Shown in pieces: positions 52,978 to 61,953 of a stretch of 64,000 nucleotides of DNA. The notes below the pieces were generated by a model that was given only the letters and a program-made list of their open reading frames with translations, searched no databases and was not told the DNA's origin. The position numbers and the translations under genes were made by a program. Positions within the stretch are counted from its first letter, which is position 1, and every line of letters starts with the position of its first letter. The stretch is from NCBI GenBank assembly GCA_964228555.1, contig CAXQZU010000024.1, positions 1-64,000 on the forward strand. Reading direction: 5' to 3'. This stretch comes from CAXQZU01 sp964228555 (GTDB taxonomy: Bacteria; Planctomycetota; PLA2; JAEUHO01).

Positions 52978-52990
52978 GGTCGCGATGCTA
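52978..52990 (-). promoter_or_regulatory. Candidate -10 element TAGCAT before the cytochrome start
   Basis: TAGCAT on the minus strand (52990-52985), 7 bases before ATG 52977, the same arrangement as at the DUF1573 gene. If real it favours that ATG over GTG 53019. Confidence 0.3.
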
Positions 52991-53015
52991 CCCGCGGGCC
53001 CGCGCTGCGCGCCGC

Positions 53016-53453
53016 TCACCCGGTCCGCCGCACCACGAGGCGCACCCGCACGCAGGCGCCCGCGCCCTCGCAGGCGCGCTCGAGCGACACCGACAGCCGG
53101 TGCACGAGGAACAGCCCGCGCCCCCGGTCCGAGGCCGGGTCCGGGGGCTGGGCGGGATCGCGCGCAAGCAGGCTCGTGGGTCCCTTGCCGGTGCCGGGAT
53201 CGTGGACCTCCAGGTCGCAGGTGTCGCCCTGCACCACCATGCGCACCGTGACGTCCTCGCGACCATCGTGGCGGCTGCCGTGCTCCACGGCGTTCTGCAG
53301 CAGCTCGGTGGCCACAAGCGCCGCATCCTCGAGCGCCTCCTCGTCCCAGCCGTGGGCCTCCAGCACGGCCACCAGCATCTTCCGCAACGGCCGCACCATC
53401 TCGAGGCGCGTCGAGAAGCGGATCTGGACGACTCCCGGGACGGCCGCGTTCAT
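53016..53453 (-). CDS. RsbW-like anti-sigma regulatory serine/threonine kinase
   Basis: 145 residues, HATPase fold: VATELLQNAVEHGSR is the N-box, EVHDPGTGKGP the G1 box, and DRGRGLFLVHRLSV the G2 box. These proteins bind ATP and either sequester a sigma factor or phosphorylate an anti-anti-sigma partner; neither partner is recognised nearby. The GHKL lid region is short, as in stand-alone RsbW-type kinases. The ATG at 53453 starts a minus-strand unit; its TGA overlaps a possible GTG start of the cytochrome gene. Confidence 0.9.
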   Translation of the reverse strand: MNAAVPGVVQIRFSTRLEMVRPLRKMLVAVLEAHGWDEEALEDAALVATELLQNAVEHGSRHDGREDVTVRMVVQGDTCDLEVHDPGTGKGPTSLLARDPAQPPDPASDRGRGLFLVHRLSVSLERACEGAGACVRVRLVVRRTG

Positions 53454-53608
53454 GGCAGGCGAGCCACGCCCTCCAGCAGGGTGCCCCGTACCATACCGCA
53501 GGGCGTGCCCCGCGGTGCCGTGGACCGGCCCTGCGCCGCGCGCCCGCCTCGGAGCCCTCGCGTGCCGCCCGCCCCTCCGCGCCGTGCTGCCCTGCCAGGA
53601 CACGGCCG

Positions 53609-55309
53609 ATGATCGTGCTGGGCCTGAATGCCTACGGGCACGACGCCGCCGCGGTGCTGCTGGTCGACGGCACTCCGGTGTTCGCGGCCAGCGAGGAGCG
53701 CTACGACCGCGTGCGCCACAGCGGCGCCTTCCCGAGGGGCGCGATCGACGCCGCGCTGCGGCACGCCGGCCTGGCTCCCCACGAGGTGGACTGCGTCGCC
53801 TTCCCGTGGGCCCGGGGCATGGCGCGCTGGCGCAAGGCCCTGCACGTGCTGAGGCACTGGCCGCGCTCGCGCGCCTTCCTCGAGCAGCGACCGGACCCGG
53901 CCCTGCCGGGCCGGCGCGACTACCTGCGGGCCATGGCGGGGCTGGAGGACGACCTGCGCGCATGCGGGCTCGCCTGCCCGGTGCTGCGCATCCCGCATCA
54001 CCTCGCCCACGCCACCAGCGCGGTGCTGGCCCTGCCCGACCCCGAGGCCCCGGCCGTGGTGCTGACGGCCGACGGCATGGGCGAGTGGACCACCACGGCC
54101 CTCTGGGCCCAGCGGGACGGGCGCCTGGTGGCGCAGGCGCGAGCGGGCTATCCCCACAGCGCGGGCAAGGCCTACGCCGCGGTCACCGCGTGGCTGGGCT
54201 TCCGTCCCGAGAGCGACGAGGGCAAGACGATGGGCTTGGCTGCCTACGGCGACCCTGCCTCGCCGCAAGCCGCCTTCGCGCGACGCCTGCTCACGCCGCA
54301 CCCCCGCTGGCTGCTGCGCACCGCCACCGAGTGCTTCGCCTACCCCATGGGCGAGGCACGCCTCTACGGGGACGCGTTCGTGCGCGCGCTGGGGCCCGCG
54401 CGCCAGCCCGACGAGCCGCTGCGGGACGGCGACGCCAGCGTCGCGCTGGGCATCCAGCAGGCGCTGGAGAAGGTCATCACGGAGGCCCTGCGGGGCGCGC
54501 TCGCGCGCAGCGGCGCGCGGCAGGTCGGCCTGGCGGGAGGCGTGTTCCTCAACTGCGCCCTCAACGGGCAGCTGGCCCGCTCCCTGCCCGCCCGTGTGCG
54601 CCCCTTCCCCGTGGCGGGCGACGCAGGGGCCGCCTGGGGCGCGGCGGCATGGGCCCATCGCCTGCGCAGCGGGCGCGCAGCGGCGCCGCTGGCCACCCTG
54701 CGGCTCGGTCACGACATCACGCCCGCCGAGGCCGCGCGCGCCGCACCTGACGCCCCGGAGCAGCAAGCGGAAGCCCTGGCGCGGCGCACGGCGCAGGCAC
54801 TGCGGGAGGGCAAGGTGGTCGGCGTGGCCCGGGGCCGGGCCGAGGCGGGGCCGCGCGCGCTGGGCGGCCGCAGCGTGCTGGCCTCGCCCACGCGCGCGGC
54901 GCTTCGCGACGAGGTGAACCGTCGCAAGGGGCGCGAGGCCTGGCGCCCGCTGGCCCCCGTGGTGCGTGCCGATGCCGCAGGGCTGTTCTCGGGACTGGAG
55001 CCCAGTCCCTGGATGATCTCCACCTTCGTCGCCACCGAGCGCGCGCGCGCCGAGGTGCCCGGCGCGGTGCACGCCGATGGCACCGCGCGCGTGCAGGCGC
55101 TGGCGCCGGGCAACGAGCCCTTCCTCGAGTCGGTGCTGGGCATGCTGGAGGCGGGAGGCCATCCGCCTTGCGTGCTGAACACCAGCCTCAACCGGCGCGG
55201 CGAGCCCATCGTGAACGACGCACCCGAAGCACTGGCTGCGGCGCGGGCGATGGGACTCGATGCACTCGTGCTGGGCGAGCGCTGGGTGGACCTGCCCGGA
55301 CCGGCCTAG
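53609..55309 (+). CDS. Carbamoyltransferase, NodU/CmcH family
   Basis: 566 residues. N-terminal YrdC/Kae1-type ASKHA part (about 1-350): GLNAYGHDAAAVLLVDG, the metal motif IPHHLAHATSAV (about 130), TADGMGEWTTTALW and AGGVFLNCALNGQL; C-terminal carbamoyltransferase domain (about 380-566): GRAEAGPRALGGRSVLA, WRPLAPVV and CVLNTSLNRRGEPIV. Family members transfer carbamoyl from carbamoyl phosphate to hydroxyls of sugars or antibiotics. Next to a run of glycosyltransferases, decoration of a surface glycan is the best guess. Stop TAG; convergent with the radical SAM gene. Confidence 0.95.
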   Translation: MIVLGLNAYGHDAAAVLLVDGTPVFAASEERYDRVRHSGAFPRGAIDAALRHAGLAPHEVDCVAFPWARGMARWRKALHVLRHWPRSRAFLEQRPDPALPGRRDYLRAMAGLEDDLRACGLACPVLRIPHHLAHATSAVLALPDPEAPAVVLTADGMGEWTTTALWAQRDGRLVAQARAGYPHSAGKAYAAVTAWLGFRPESDEGKTMGLAAYGDPASPQAAFARRLLTPHPRWLLRTATECFAYPMGEARLYGDAFVRALGPARQPDEPLRDGDASVALGIQQALEKVITEALRGALARSGARQVGLAGGVFLNCALNGQLARSLPARVRPFPVAGDAGAAWGAAAWAHRLRSGRAAAPLATLRLGHDITPAEAARAAPDAPEQQAEALARRTAQALREGKVVGVARGRAEAGPRALGGRSVLASPTRAALRDEVNRRKGREAWRPLAPVVRADAAGLFSGLEPSPWMISTFVATERARAEVPGAVHADGTARVQALAPGNEPFLESVLGMLEAGGHPPCVLNTSLNRRGEPIVNDAPEALAAARAMGLDALVLGERWVDLPGPA

Positions 55310-55342
55310 CGCCGGCGCACGGGCCCTGCCGCACCCGCACGA

Positions 55343-55375
55343 AGCCGGCCAGGCGAGCATCCTGCCCGGCTGGCT
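55343..55375. terminator. Bidirectional terminator-like dyad between convergent genes
   Basis: Arms of 12 bases (55343-55354 and 55364-55375) pair at 11 positions, one of them G-T, with a single A/C mismatch, around a 9-base loop. It lies between the carbamoyltransferase stop (55309) and the radical SAM stop (55375-55377), which face each other, so it could end both transcripts. Confidence 0.45.
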
Positions 55376-56427
55376 CAGCCACGCAGCAGGGCACCGGGCA
55401 TCGAGGCCAGCAGCGTGGGATGGGCCTCGCAGGGCGACCAGCACCCGGGACAGGCGTCCCGGGCGATCACCTCGCGGGCCTGCGCCGCCTCCTCGCCATC
55501 GAGGATCTGGGCCAGGGAGCGCTCCCGCAAGCTGCCCAGCCGGCGGTCGTACACCGTGCAGGGGTAGACCTCGCCGCGGGCGCTGACGAACACGCTGGCC
55601 GATCCCGAGCGGCAGGGCACCGGGCTGCGGCCGCGCACCAGCCAGTCGGGCACGCGCCGCAGGTAGGCCGCCTCGAGCAGGTCCTGCGGGGCCGCCGAGG
55701 CCTCGCGCCGCCGCAAGGACTCGCGCACCAGCGGCGGCAGGCCCCGCGGCGGGCGCAAGCCCGTGGAGACGTTGTCGTAGTAATGCGCACTGGTCGTGAG
55801 CACGTTCACGTGCAGGTCCTCGAGCGTGGTGCCCGGCACCCGTGCGGCCACGGCGTCCAAGGCTTCCTCCACGTGGTCCTCGTTGTCCGCATGCAACGTG
55901 AGCCCGAGGTAGGCGCGCACGCCGGGCATGGCGCGCAGGCCGGCCCAGGTCCGGCACATCGCCTCGAAGGCGCCGGCACGCCCGCGCAGCCGGTCGTGCA
56001 GGGCCGGAGGGCCCTCGAGGCTCACGCTCACGAACACGCGCGGCACGCGCAGCCGCGCGATGCGCTCCGTTCCCGCCAGGATGCGGTCGGTTCGCTGGCC
56101 CGTGGTGGGCCAGTCCAGCACGGCCAGTCGCGGCAGCGCCGCCACGGCCGCCTCGACCAGCTCCACGAAGTCCTCGCGCAGGAAGGGCTCGCCGCCCGTG
56201 AGGTTGAGCCAGCGCACCCACGGCGACCCGGCCAGGGCCTGCCCCACCTCCGCCGGCGTGAGCTCGTCACCCTTGGGCTTGCGCCAGATGAAGCAGGCCT
56301 CGCAGCGGCAGTCGCAACGGTCCGTCACCGACAGGATCACCTTGAAGGGGCGGGTGCTGCCCAGCCGCACCTCCATGGCGCGACGGGCCAGGCCTGCGTA
56401 GCGGGCGAGGGCGCCGACGCCGCTCAC
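55375..56427 (-). CDS. Radical SAM protein with SPASM-like C-terminus
   Basis: 350 residues. The 4Fe-4S motif is Cys38-x3-Cys42-x2-Cys45 (TDRCDCRCEACF), followed by NLTGGEPFLREDF, the SAM-binding GGEP motif, and VSVSLEGPPALHDRLRG. The C-terminal part (PCRSGSASVFVSARGEVYPC and DACPGCWSPCEAH) holds cysteines that could bind an auxiliary cluster. A second Cys (Cys40) lies inside the motif. Substrate unknown. The GTG start at 56427 overlaps the TGA of the GT-C/TPR gene (GTGA). Last gene of a five-gene overlapped run. Confidence 0.93.
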   Translation of the reverse strand: MSGVGALARYAGLARRAMEVRLGSTRPFKVILSVTDRCDCRCEACFIWRKPKGDELTPAEVGQALAGSPWVRWLNLTGGEPFLREDFVELVEAAVAALPRLAVLDWPTTGQRTDRILAGTERIARLRVPRVFVSVSLEGPPALHDRLRGRAGAFEAMCRTWAGLRAMPGVRAYLGLTLHADNEDHVEEALDAVAARVPGTTLEDLHVNVLTTSAHYYDNVSTGLRPPRGLPPLVRESLRRREASAAPQDLLEAAYLRRVPDWLVRGRSPVPCRSGSASVFVSARGEVYPCTVYDRRLGSLRERSLAQILDGEEAAQAREVIARDACPGCWSPCEAHPTLLASMPGALLRG

Positions 56428-58481
56428 CGCACGTCGCCCAGCAGGCGCCGGGCCTGCGCCTCGCGCCGCAGCGGCTCGGCCGCGGCCGCGCGACCCGTGC
56501 CCTCCAGCAGCTCGGCATGCAGCAGGAGCAAGTCCAGCGCGCGCCGGGCGCCGCGCTGCCGCTCGCGTGCACTGGCCCCCTCGCGCGCCAGCCGCTCGTG
56601 AGCCTCGCGCAGCGCCATGAGCGGCGCCTCCAGGGCACGGCGCAGCGGCTCGTCGCCCTGCCCGGGATCGAGCCCGGCGTCGCGCAGCACGGCAGCCCGC
56701 TGCTGCTGGCGACGCGCCCGCTCCTCGCCGCTCCAGCGGCCGGGGGGCGTGCTGGCGGCCATCCACGCGAGGAACCAGCGGCAGGTGCGCTGGTCCAGCC
56801 CCGCCCGTGCCTCCACCTCGTCGCGCCGCGAGGGGTCCACGCCATCGGCGCGGATCAGGAGGTCGTTGGCCTGCTTCGCCTCCGACAGGTCGCCCAGGTC
56901 CAGCGTGGCGTCGCGCAGCATCACCAGCGCCTCCACCTCCATCGCCCGCGAGCCGCGGCCCGCCTCGTAGCCGACCTCGGCCCAGCAGGCCAGCGCGCTC
57001 TTGACCATGGCCACCTGCAGGGCCTGCGTGCTGCTGCGAGCCTGCGCCAGCGTGCTGTTCTGGACGGCCGGGTCGCTGCTCACCAGGGTGCGCGCCAGGC
57101 TGCCCATGTGCTCGGCGAGGCGCAGGCGTGCCTTCCCGTCGAAGGGCTGGAACTGGAGGTAGGAGAGGTAGGCGCGCTCTCCCGCCGCGAAGCGGCCCTG
57201 CTGGAACAGCCCGTACCCCAATCCCTCGTAGGCGCGCGCATTGGACGGGCGGTCGCGGCGCACGGCGTCCCACAGGCTTGCCTCGTCTTGCCAGGCCTGC
57301 GTGCGCGCGTGCGCCAGCACGCCCCACCATGCCAGCACGCCGGCGCCGGCGACGAGGGCCAGCGCCCGCGCCCGCGTGGTGCCCAGCCAGCAGGCCAGCG
57401 CCACCATGGAGGCCACCAGGCAGGGCAGGACGGGATAGAGGAAGCGCTCGGCCGCCAGCGTCTTGAGCGGGACGAACACCTGGGCTACCGGCACCAGCGC
57501 GGCCAGCGCGCCCGCGGCCCACCACAGGGCCCATGCAGGGCGGCGACCGCGCAGCGCACGCAGCGACACCAGCACCAAGGACAGCAGCACGCCCGCGCCC
57601 AGCACCACCCCCGGCTCGCCCCACGACAGGGGCACGGGAAGGTCCGCCTCGAAGGCGAAGCCCAGCGGCCAGAGCAAGGACCCCGCGTACCAGGCCAGCG
57701 CGGCCAGGAAGGCGCGCACGCGCGTCGCGAGGTCGATGGCGGGCCCCGCCACCTGCGCCAGCTCGCCGGGCAGCACCTGCGCGCGCGCCCCGAGGTAGGC
57801 CGCCACGACCAGCGCCAGCACGCCCGTGCGAAGCCAGGTGAGGCGGCGTGGCGGCGCCAGCGAGGGATCGCGCGCGAGGTCGCGCAGCAGCAGCAGGCCC
57901 GGCAGCACCACCGCCGACTCCTTGGCAAGGCAGGCCAGGGCGCCCAGCGCGGCGCCCCCCAGCGTGCGCCCGAGGCCGGGCGACTCGAGCACGCACAGCG
58001 CCAGCAGCATCAGCGTGACAGCCAGCAGGTCGCCCTGCGCCGACACCCACGCCACGCTCTCCACCCCCACCGGGTGCACTGCGAAGGCCAGCGCACCCAC
58101 GAGGCAGGGCAGCCCCAGCCCCCCGAGCAGCAAGGCCAGCACGCGCAGCACGAGCAGGCCGTTGAGCAGGTGCAGGCACAGGCTCACCGCGTGCCAGCCG
58201 GCCGGGTCCAGGCCGAAGGCGGCCCGCTGGGCCGCGAACCAGAGGGTGCGCAGCGGACGCCAGATGTCGGCCACGATGCCGGCGCCCTCCGGGCCCAGTC
58301 CCGTGCCGGCCGAGGCGGTGGCGGGATCGAGCAGCAAGCGCGAGGCCGGCGCATCCTCGAGGGCATCGTTGGCCACGATGAAGCGCAGGTCGTCGTAGAC
58401 GAACTCGGCCCAGAGCGCGGGTGCGTGGACCAGCAGCGTGGCCGCGGCCACCAGCAGCATGAACCACCAGGCGCGGCTCAT
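56424..58481 (-). CDS. GT-C fold/TPR membrane protein, TMTC-like
   Basis: 685 residues. About ten helices in the first 420 residues; the first outward loop carries AEFVYDDLRFIVANDAL, with the Asp-Asp pair expected of GT-C mannosyltransferases and TMTC/PMT-like proteins, and VGVESVAWVSAQGDLLAV and LAKESAVVLPGLLLL are further typical blocks. The remaining 265 residues are helical with TPR-like repeats (AYEGLGYGLFQQGRFAAGERAYL). Expected role: transfer of a lipid-linked sugar to protein or glycan on the outer face of the inner membrane. ATGA overlap with the upstream GT9 gene. Confidence 0.85.
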   Translation of the reverse strand: MSRAWWFMLLVAAATLLVHAPALWAEFVYDDLRFIVANDALEDAPASRLLLDPATASAGTGLGPEGAGIVADIWRPLRTLWFAAQRAAFGLDPAGWHAVSLCLHLLNGLLVLRVLALLLGGLGLPCLVGALAFAVHPVGVESVAWVSAQGDLLAVTLMLLALCVLESPGLGRTLGGAALGALACLAKESAVVLPGLLLLRDLARDPSLAPPRRLTWLRTGVLALVVAAYLGARAQVLPGELAQVAGPAIDLATRVRAFLAALAWYAGSLLWPLGFAFEADLPVPLSWGEPGVVLGAGVLLSLVLVSLRALRGRRPAWALWWAAGALAALVPVAQVFVPLKTLAAERFLYPVLPCLVASMVALACWLGTTRARALALVAGAGVLAWWGVLAHARTQAWQDEASLWDAVRRDRPSNARAYEGLGYGLFQQGRFAAGERAYLSYLQFQPFDGKARLRLAEHMGSLARTLVSSDPAVQNSTLAQARSSTQALQVAMVKSALACWAEVGYEAGRGSRAMEVEALVMLRDATLDLGDLSEAKQANDLLIRADGVDPSRRDEVEARAGLDQRTCRWFLAWMAASTPPGRWSGEERARRQQQRAAVLRDAGLDPGQGDEPLRRALEAPLMALREAHERLAREGASARERQRGARRALDLLLLHAELLEGTGRAAAAEPLRREAQARRLLGDVR

Positions 58482-59653
58482 GCGCCCGCCCCTCCCGATG
58501 CAGCGTGCGCGGTGCCGTGCTGGCGCGCGAGACGACGCGCGGCCTCGGCGACCTCCCCCACCGGGATGGAGGCCATGCACGTGAAGATGCGGCAGCGGCT
58601 GCTGCGGTGGCTGTCAGCCGTCAGGCACGGACTGCAGGGCAGCGCGCGGTAGAAGGCTCGCGAGCCCGGGGCCAGGGGGCCGTAGAGGCGTGGCGTGTTG
58701 GGGCCGTAGAGGGCCAGCGTGCTCACCCCCAGGGCGGACGCGAGGTGCACCGGGCCGGTGTCGTTGCTGGCCAGCAGCCGCGCCCGGGCCACGAGCGCCA
58801 CGAGGCCCTCGAGGCCCAGCAGGCCGGCCACGCTGCGCACGTCCGCGCCGGCCGCCGCGGCCACGCGCTGGCACAGGGCGGCCTCGCTCGCATCGCCGGT
58901 CACCAGCACGCACAGGCCCTCGCCGGCGAGGGTGCGGGCCACGGCCGCGAAGCCCGCTTCAGACCAGCGCCGGCCCGGGAAGTTGTCGCCGCTGCCGGGA
59001 TGGACCAGGGCCAGGCCCTGCGCCGCGGGAAGCCCGAGGGCCTCCACCTGCGCACGGCCTGCCGCGCTGGGCTGGAGATGGCCGGGCTCGTAGGGCCCGG
59101 GCAGCACGCCCGCGGCCTCGGCCAGGTCGCGGAAGGAGCGCGCGACATGGGCCTCGCCCCGCATGGGCACGGTGACCGTGTAGAGGCGGTCGCGGGCGCG
59201 GCCGGCGCGCGCGAAGCCCACCCGCTGGGCGGCGCGGCCCAGCCGGGCCACCAGCGCGCCGGCGTGCGCGAAGGGCTCGAAGTCCAGGGCGAGGTCGGGC
59301 GGGTCGCGCCGCAGGCGCCATGCCGCGCGCGCGAGGTCGAGGGCCGCAGCGGCCAGCGGGGCCGGCCTCACCAGCAGCACCTCGTCGGCGAGGTCCTCCA
59401 CGAGCGGCCGGTTGCCGGCCAGCGTGAGCACGGTGAGGCGCGCCGATGGATGGCGCTCGCGCAGGTCGCGCACGACCGGGCGCAGCAGCGCCCAGTTGCC
59501 CACGCCCCACAGCTTGATGACCAGCAGTCGCCGCACCTCTTCCACCGGTGCTGGCGTGCGCACGGCCTCGCACAGCCCGTCCCACGCACCCAGGCCGCGC
59601 GCCCACGCGGCCCCCACCCACCGGTCCAGCCGCTTGGCCAGCGTGATGCTCAC
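58478..59653 (-). CDS. Glycosyltransferase family 9 (heptosyltransferase-like)
   Basis: 391 residues, GT-B fold. LLVIKLWGVGNWALLRPVVR is the N-terminal phosphate-loop region, ALVHPGSGDNFPGRRWSEAGF and ASNDTGPVHLASALGVSTLALYG are the C-terminal donor-binding blocks of ADP-heptose:LPS heptosyltransferases. The C-terminus adds a cysteine cluster (LPCSPCLTADSHRSSRC, then FTC), also seen in other family 9 members outside Proteobacteria. The GTG at 59653 overlaps the TGA of the upstream radical SAM gene. Probably adds heptose or a related sugar to a surface glycan. Confidence 0.93.
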   Translation of the reverse strand: MSITLAKRLDRWVGAAWARGLGAWDGLCEAVRTPAPVEEVRRLLVIKLWGVGNWALLRPVVRDLRERHPSARLTVLTLAGNRPLVEDLADEVLLVRPAPLAAAALDLARAAWRLRRDPPDLALDFEPFAHAGALVARLGRAAQRVGFARAGRARDRLYTVTVPMRGEAHVARSFRDLAEAAGVLPGPYEPGHLQPSAAGRAQVEALGLPAAQGLALVHPGSGDNFPGRRWSEAGFAAVARTLAGEGLCVLVTGDASEAALCQRVAAAAGADVRSVAGLLGLEGLVALVARARLLASNDTGPVHLASALGVSTLALYGPNTPRLYGPLAPGSRAFYRALPCSPCLTADSHRSSRCRIFTCMASIPVGEVAEAARRLARQHGTAHAASGGAGA

Positions 59654-60741
59654 GCGGAGGCCCCGCTGCGCACGGCCGGCTGGGGCAGGGCCAGGCTCAT
59701 CTCGGCGTGGCAGTTCCACAGGCAGTCACGGCAGCCGGCCAGGCGCGCGCGCTGGGCCGCGTAGGCCTCCGAGCGCCACAGGCGGGCCAGCGGCAGGCGC
59801 CCCACGGCCTGCTTGCGCTCCATGAAGGGGAAGCAGGGATAGACCTCGCCGTAGCAGTCCACGACGACGCTGGTCCAGGGCGCGTAGCACGCCAGCGGCG
59901 AGGGCTCTCCGCGCAAGGCGCGCGGGATGAGGTCGAGGTAGGCCAGGCTGTTGTCGACCACGCCCTCGCCGTGCCGCGCGCGCAGCAGGGCCATGGCCCC
60001 TGCCACCTCCCCGGCCTGCGTGGGCGGCTCGCCCTGGCCGAAGTCGTGAACCGGCAGCACCCCCACGCGGTCGGCGCCTGCCGCCAGCGCCGCCTCCACC
60101 ACGGCACCCAGCCGCCCGAGGTTGTGCGCCGTGAGCACGGTCACGGCGGTGAGGCGCGGGCCGCCCCGGGCCGGCCGCGCACGGCGCAAGGCCTGCAGGC
60201 CGTCCACGGCCGCCTTGAAGGCCCCGGGCCGACCCCGGGCTGCGTCATGGGTGGCCGCATCCGGGCCGTCGAGCGAGATGTTCACCGAGCGCAGGCCCGT
60301 GGCCAGCAGCTCACGCGCCCGCTCCGCCACCCACAGGCCGTCGGTGTTGAGGTGGGCGTGCATGCCCAGCCGGCTCGCCGCACGCAGCAGCAGCGGCAGG
60401 TCCTCGCGCAGCATGGGCTCGCCGCCCGTGAAGCCGATGCCGGCCGTGCCGATGGCCTTGAAGTCGCGCAGCACGTCCAGCCACGCGCGCGTGCCCAGCT
60501 CCTGCTCCCCCGCCCGACGCCGGGCCGCCGCGCGAGCGGGCAGGTCGCACACGCGGCAGCGCAGGTCGCACCGGTACGTGACCAGTGCGGTGCCCAGCGC
60601 GGGGCCCACGAGCGCACGGCCGCTGCGCCGGGCCAGTGCCGAGCCCAGCCAGCGCCAGCCTAGGTCAAGGACGCCGGCCAGGTTGCCCGCGGCCAGCCGC
60701 TGGCCCACCACGTCCAGGTACTGGCGACGCAGGCCCCTCAA
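59650..60741 (-). CDS. Radical SAM/SPASM-type protein
   Basis: 363 residues. Cys58-x3-Cys62-x2-Cys65 (TYRCDLRCRVCDLP), GFTGGEPMLREDLPL, LNTDGLWV and VNISLDGPDAATHDAARG follow the standard barrel order. The C-terminus (VVVDCYGEVYPCFPFMERK and GCRDCLWNCHAEM) has the cysteine pattern of a twitch/SPASM auxiliary cluster. The apparent start is a TTG at 60741 that overlaps the TGA of the upstream radical SAM gene. Not closely similar to either of its two radical SAM neighbours outside the motifs. Confidence 0.92.
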   Translation of the reverse strand: MRGLRRQYLDVVGQRLAAGNLAGVLDLGWRWLGSALARRSGRALVGPALGTALVTYRCDLRCRVCDLPARAAARRRAGEQELGTRAWLDVLRDFKAIGTAGIGFTGGEPMLREDLPLLLRAASRLGMHAHLNTDGLWVAERARELLATGLRSVNISLDGPDAATHDAARGRPGAFKAAVDGLQALRRARPARGGPRLTAVTVLTAHNLGRLGAVVEAALAAGADRVGVLPVHDFGQGEPPTQAGEVAGAMALLRARHGEGVVDNSLAYLDLIPRALRGEPSPLACYAPWTSVVVDCYGEVYPCFPFMERKQAVGRLPLARLWRSEAYAAQRARLAGCRDCLWNCHAEMSLALPQPAVRSGASA

Positions 60742-61865
60742 GACCGCACCGCACCCGGCACGGCCCTGTGCACGGCCTCGCCCAGCGGGCCCGCCTCACC
60801 CTGCGCACGCGCCGGGCCGGAGGCCTTGCCCATCAGGTGCGGAGCGCTGGCCGACGCCTCCTCGCGGCGCGAGAAGCGCGGTGCGGCTGCATCGGTGGGG
60901 TACTCCGTGCAGCCCGCGCACAGCGGGGGCAGGTCCCCCGAGGCGTGCGCCGCGCGCAGGGCCTGCATGGCCGGGCCGTTCCAGAGGTCTTGCACCCGGT
61001 CCCGCTCCACGTGGCCCACGGCCAGCACGCCATCGTGGTCGACGCAGCAGACCGTCACGCGCCCGTCCTGGAGCACCACGAGGCCCCCGCGCCACGGCTC
61101 TCGACAACGCGTGCGGCGCGGTCCACGCGTGAGCAGCGGGATGGCCTGCACGCGATCGGCCCGGCCAGCCCACCGCTGGGCGACCGTGCCCACGGCCGCC
61201 TCCGTCTCCGGCGCCACCACCACGGAGACGTCCACGGCGGTGGCACTGTGGCGGGCGTCACGTGCCTCCACGAGGCGCTGGAGTCCTTCCTCCGTGCGCG
61301 CCAGCGGCACGCCGCGCACGGCCTGGTGGGTCGTGGCATCGCCATCGATGGAGACCGTGACGCGATCGAGGCCCGCGTCCAGCAACCCCGTCACGCGACG
61401 CTCGTCCAGCAGCGTCCCGTTCGTCGTCACCAGCGTGCGCGCCCCGTGCGCACGGGCTGCCAAGGCGAGGTCCACGAAGCGCGGGTGCAGCAGGGGCTCG
61501 CCCCACTGGAACAACAGGACGAACTCCAGTCGCCCTGCGCCCGCCAGGGCGCGCTGGAATGTCGCCTCCGGCATCAGCCCGCGGGGCCGGGCCAGCAGCC
61601 CGTTGCCCGTGGGACAGAACGTGCAGTGCAGGTTGCAGGCGCTGGCCAGCTCGAGGTTGAGCGACAGCAAGGGCCCGGCTCGCCGCCGGCCCCGTCGGTA
61701 GGCCAGCTCGTTGCGCACGCCTCCCCACACCGCCCGCCACGAGCGATAGCGGATGGCAATGGGCTCGCCGAGGTCCGCGCGGCGCAGGTACGCCCGCGAG
61801 ACGACCCAGCCCAGCAGGCGGGACCACCACGGCAGCCGACGAGGCGAGCGGGCAGGCACGTTCAC
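60738..61865 (-). CDS. Radical SAM/SPASM-type protein
   Basis: 375 residues. Cys77-x3-Cys81-x2-Cys84 (ASACNLHCTFCPTG), FQWGEPLLHPRFV (GGEP equivalent reads WGEP), LVTTNGTLL and VTVSIDGDATTHQAVRG. The SPASM-like part has CREPWRGGLVVLQDGRVTVCC and LPPLCAGCTEYP. An Ala/Gly-rich tail of about 50 residues follows. The start is GTG 61865; a second GTG two codons later is possible. It heads the overlapped run that continues with the TTG-started radical SAM gene. Proteins of this SPASM type modify peptides or take part in heptose/aminosugar chemistry; which applies here is unknown. Confidence 0.92.
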   Translation of the reverse strand: MNVPARSPRRLPWWSRLLGWVVSRAYLRRADLGEPIAIRYRSWRAVWGGVRNELAYRRGRRRAGPLLSLNLELASACNLHCTFCPTGNGLLARPRGLMPEATFQRALAGAGRLEFVLLFQWGEPLLHPRFVDLALAARAHGARTLVTTNGTLLDERRVTGLLDAGLDRVTVSIDGDATTHQAVRGVPLARTEEGLQRLVEARDARHSATAVDVSVVVAPETEAAVGTVAQRWAGRADRVQAIPLLTRGPRRTRCREPWRGGLVVLQDGRVTVCCVDHDGVLAVGHVERDRVQDLWNGPAMQALRAAHASGDLPPLCAGCTEYPTDAAAPRFSRREEASASAPHLMGKASGPARAQGEAGPLGEAVHRAVPGAVRS

Positions 61866-61918
61866 GACCCCAAGGGTCCAGGTCGCGGCCCGCCGCCCGC
61901 CGGTGCGCGCGCAGGGCG

Positions 61919-61947
61919 GCCGGGGCGGGCCTTCGCCCGGCCCCGGC
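61919..61947 (-). terminator. Strong hairpin after the glycine-rich protein gene
   Basis: Arms 61919-61930 and 61935-61947 pair completely except for one bulged base, around the loop GAAG (minus strand). It begins 7 bases after the TGA of the glycine-rich gene and precedes the radical SAM run, so the run probably has its own promoter or depends on read-through. Confidence 0.5.
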
Positions 61948-61953
61948 TCGCCA

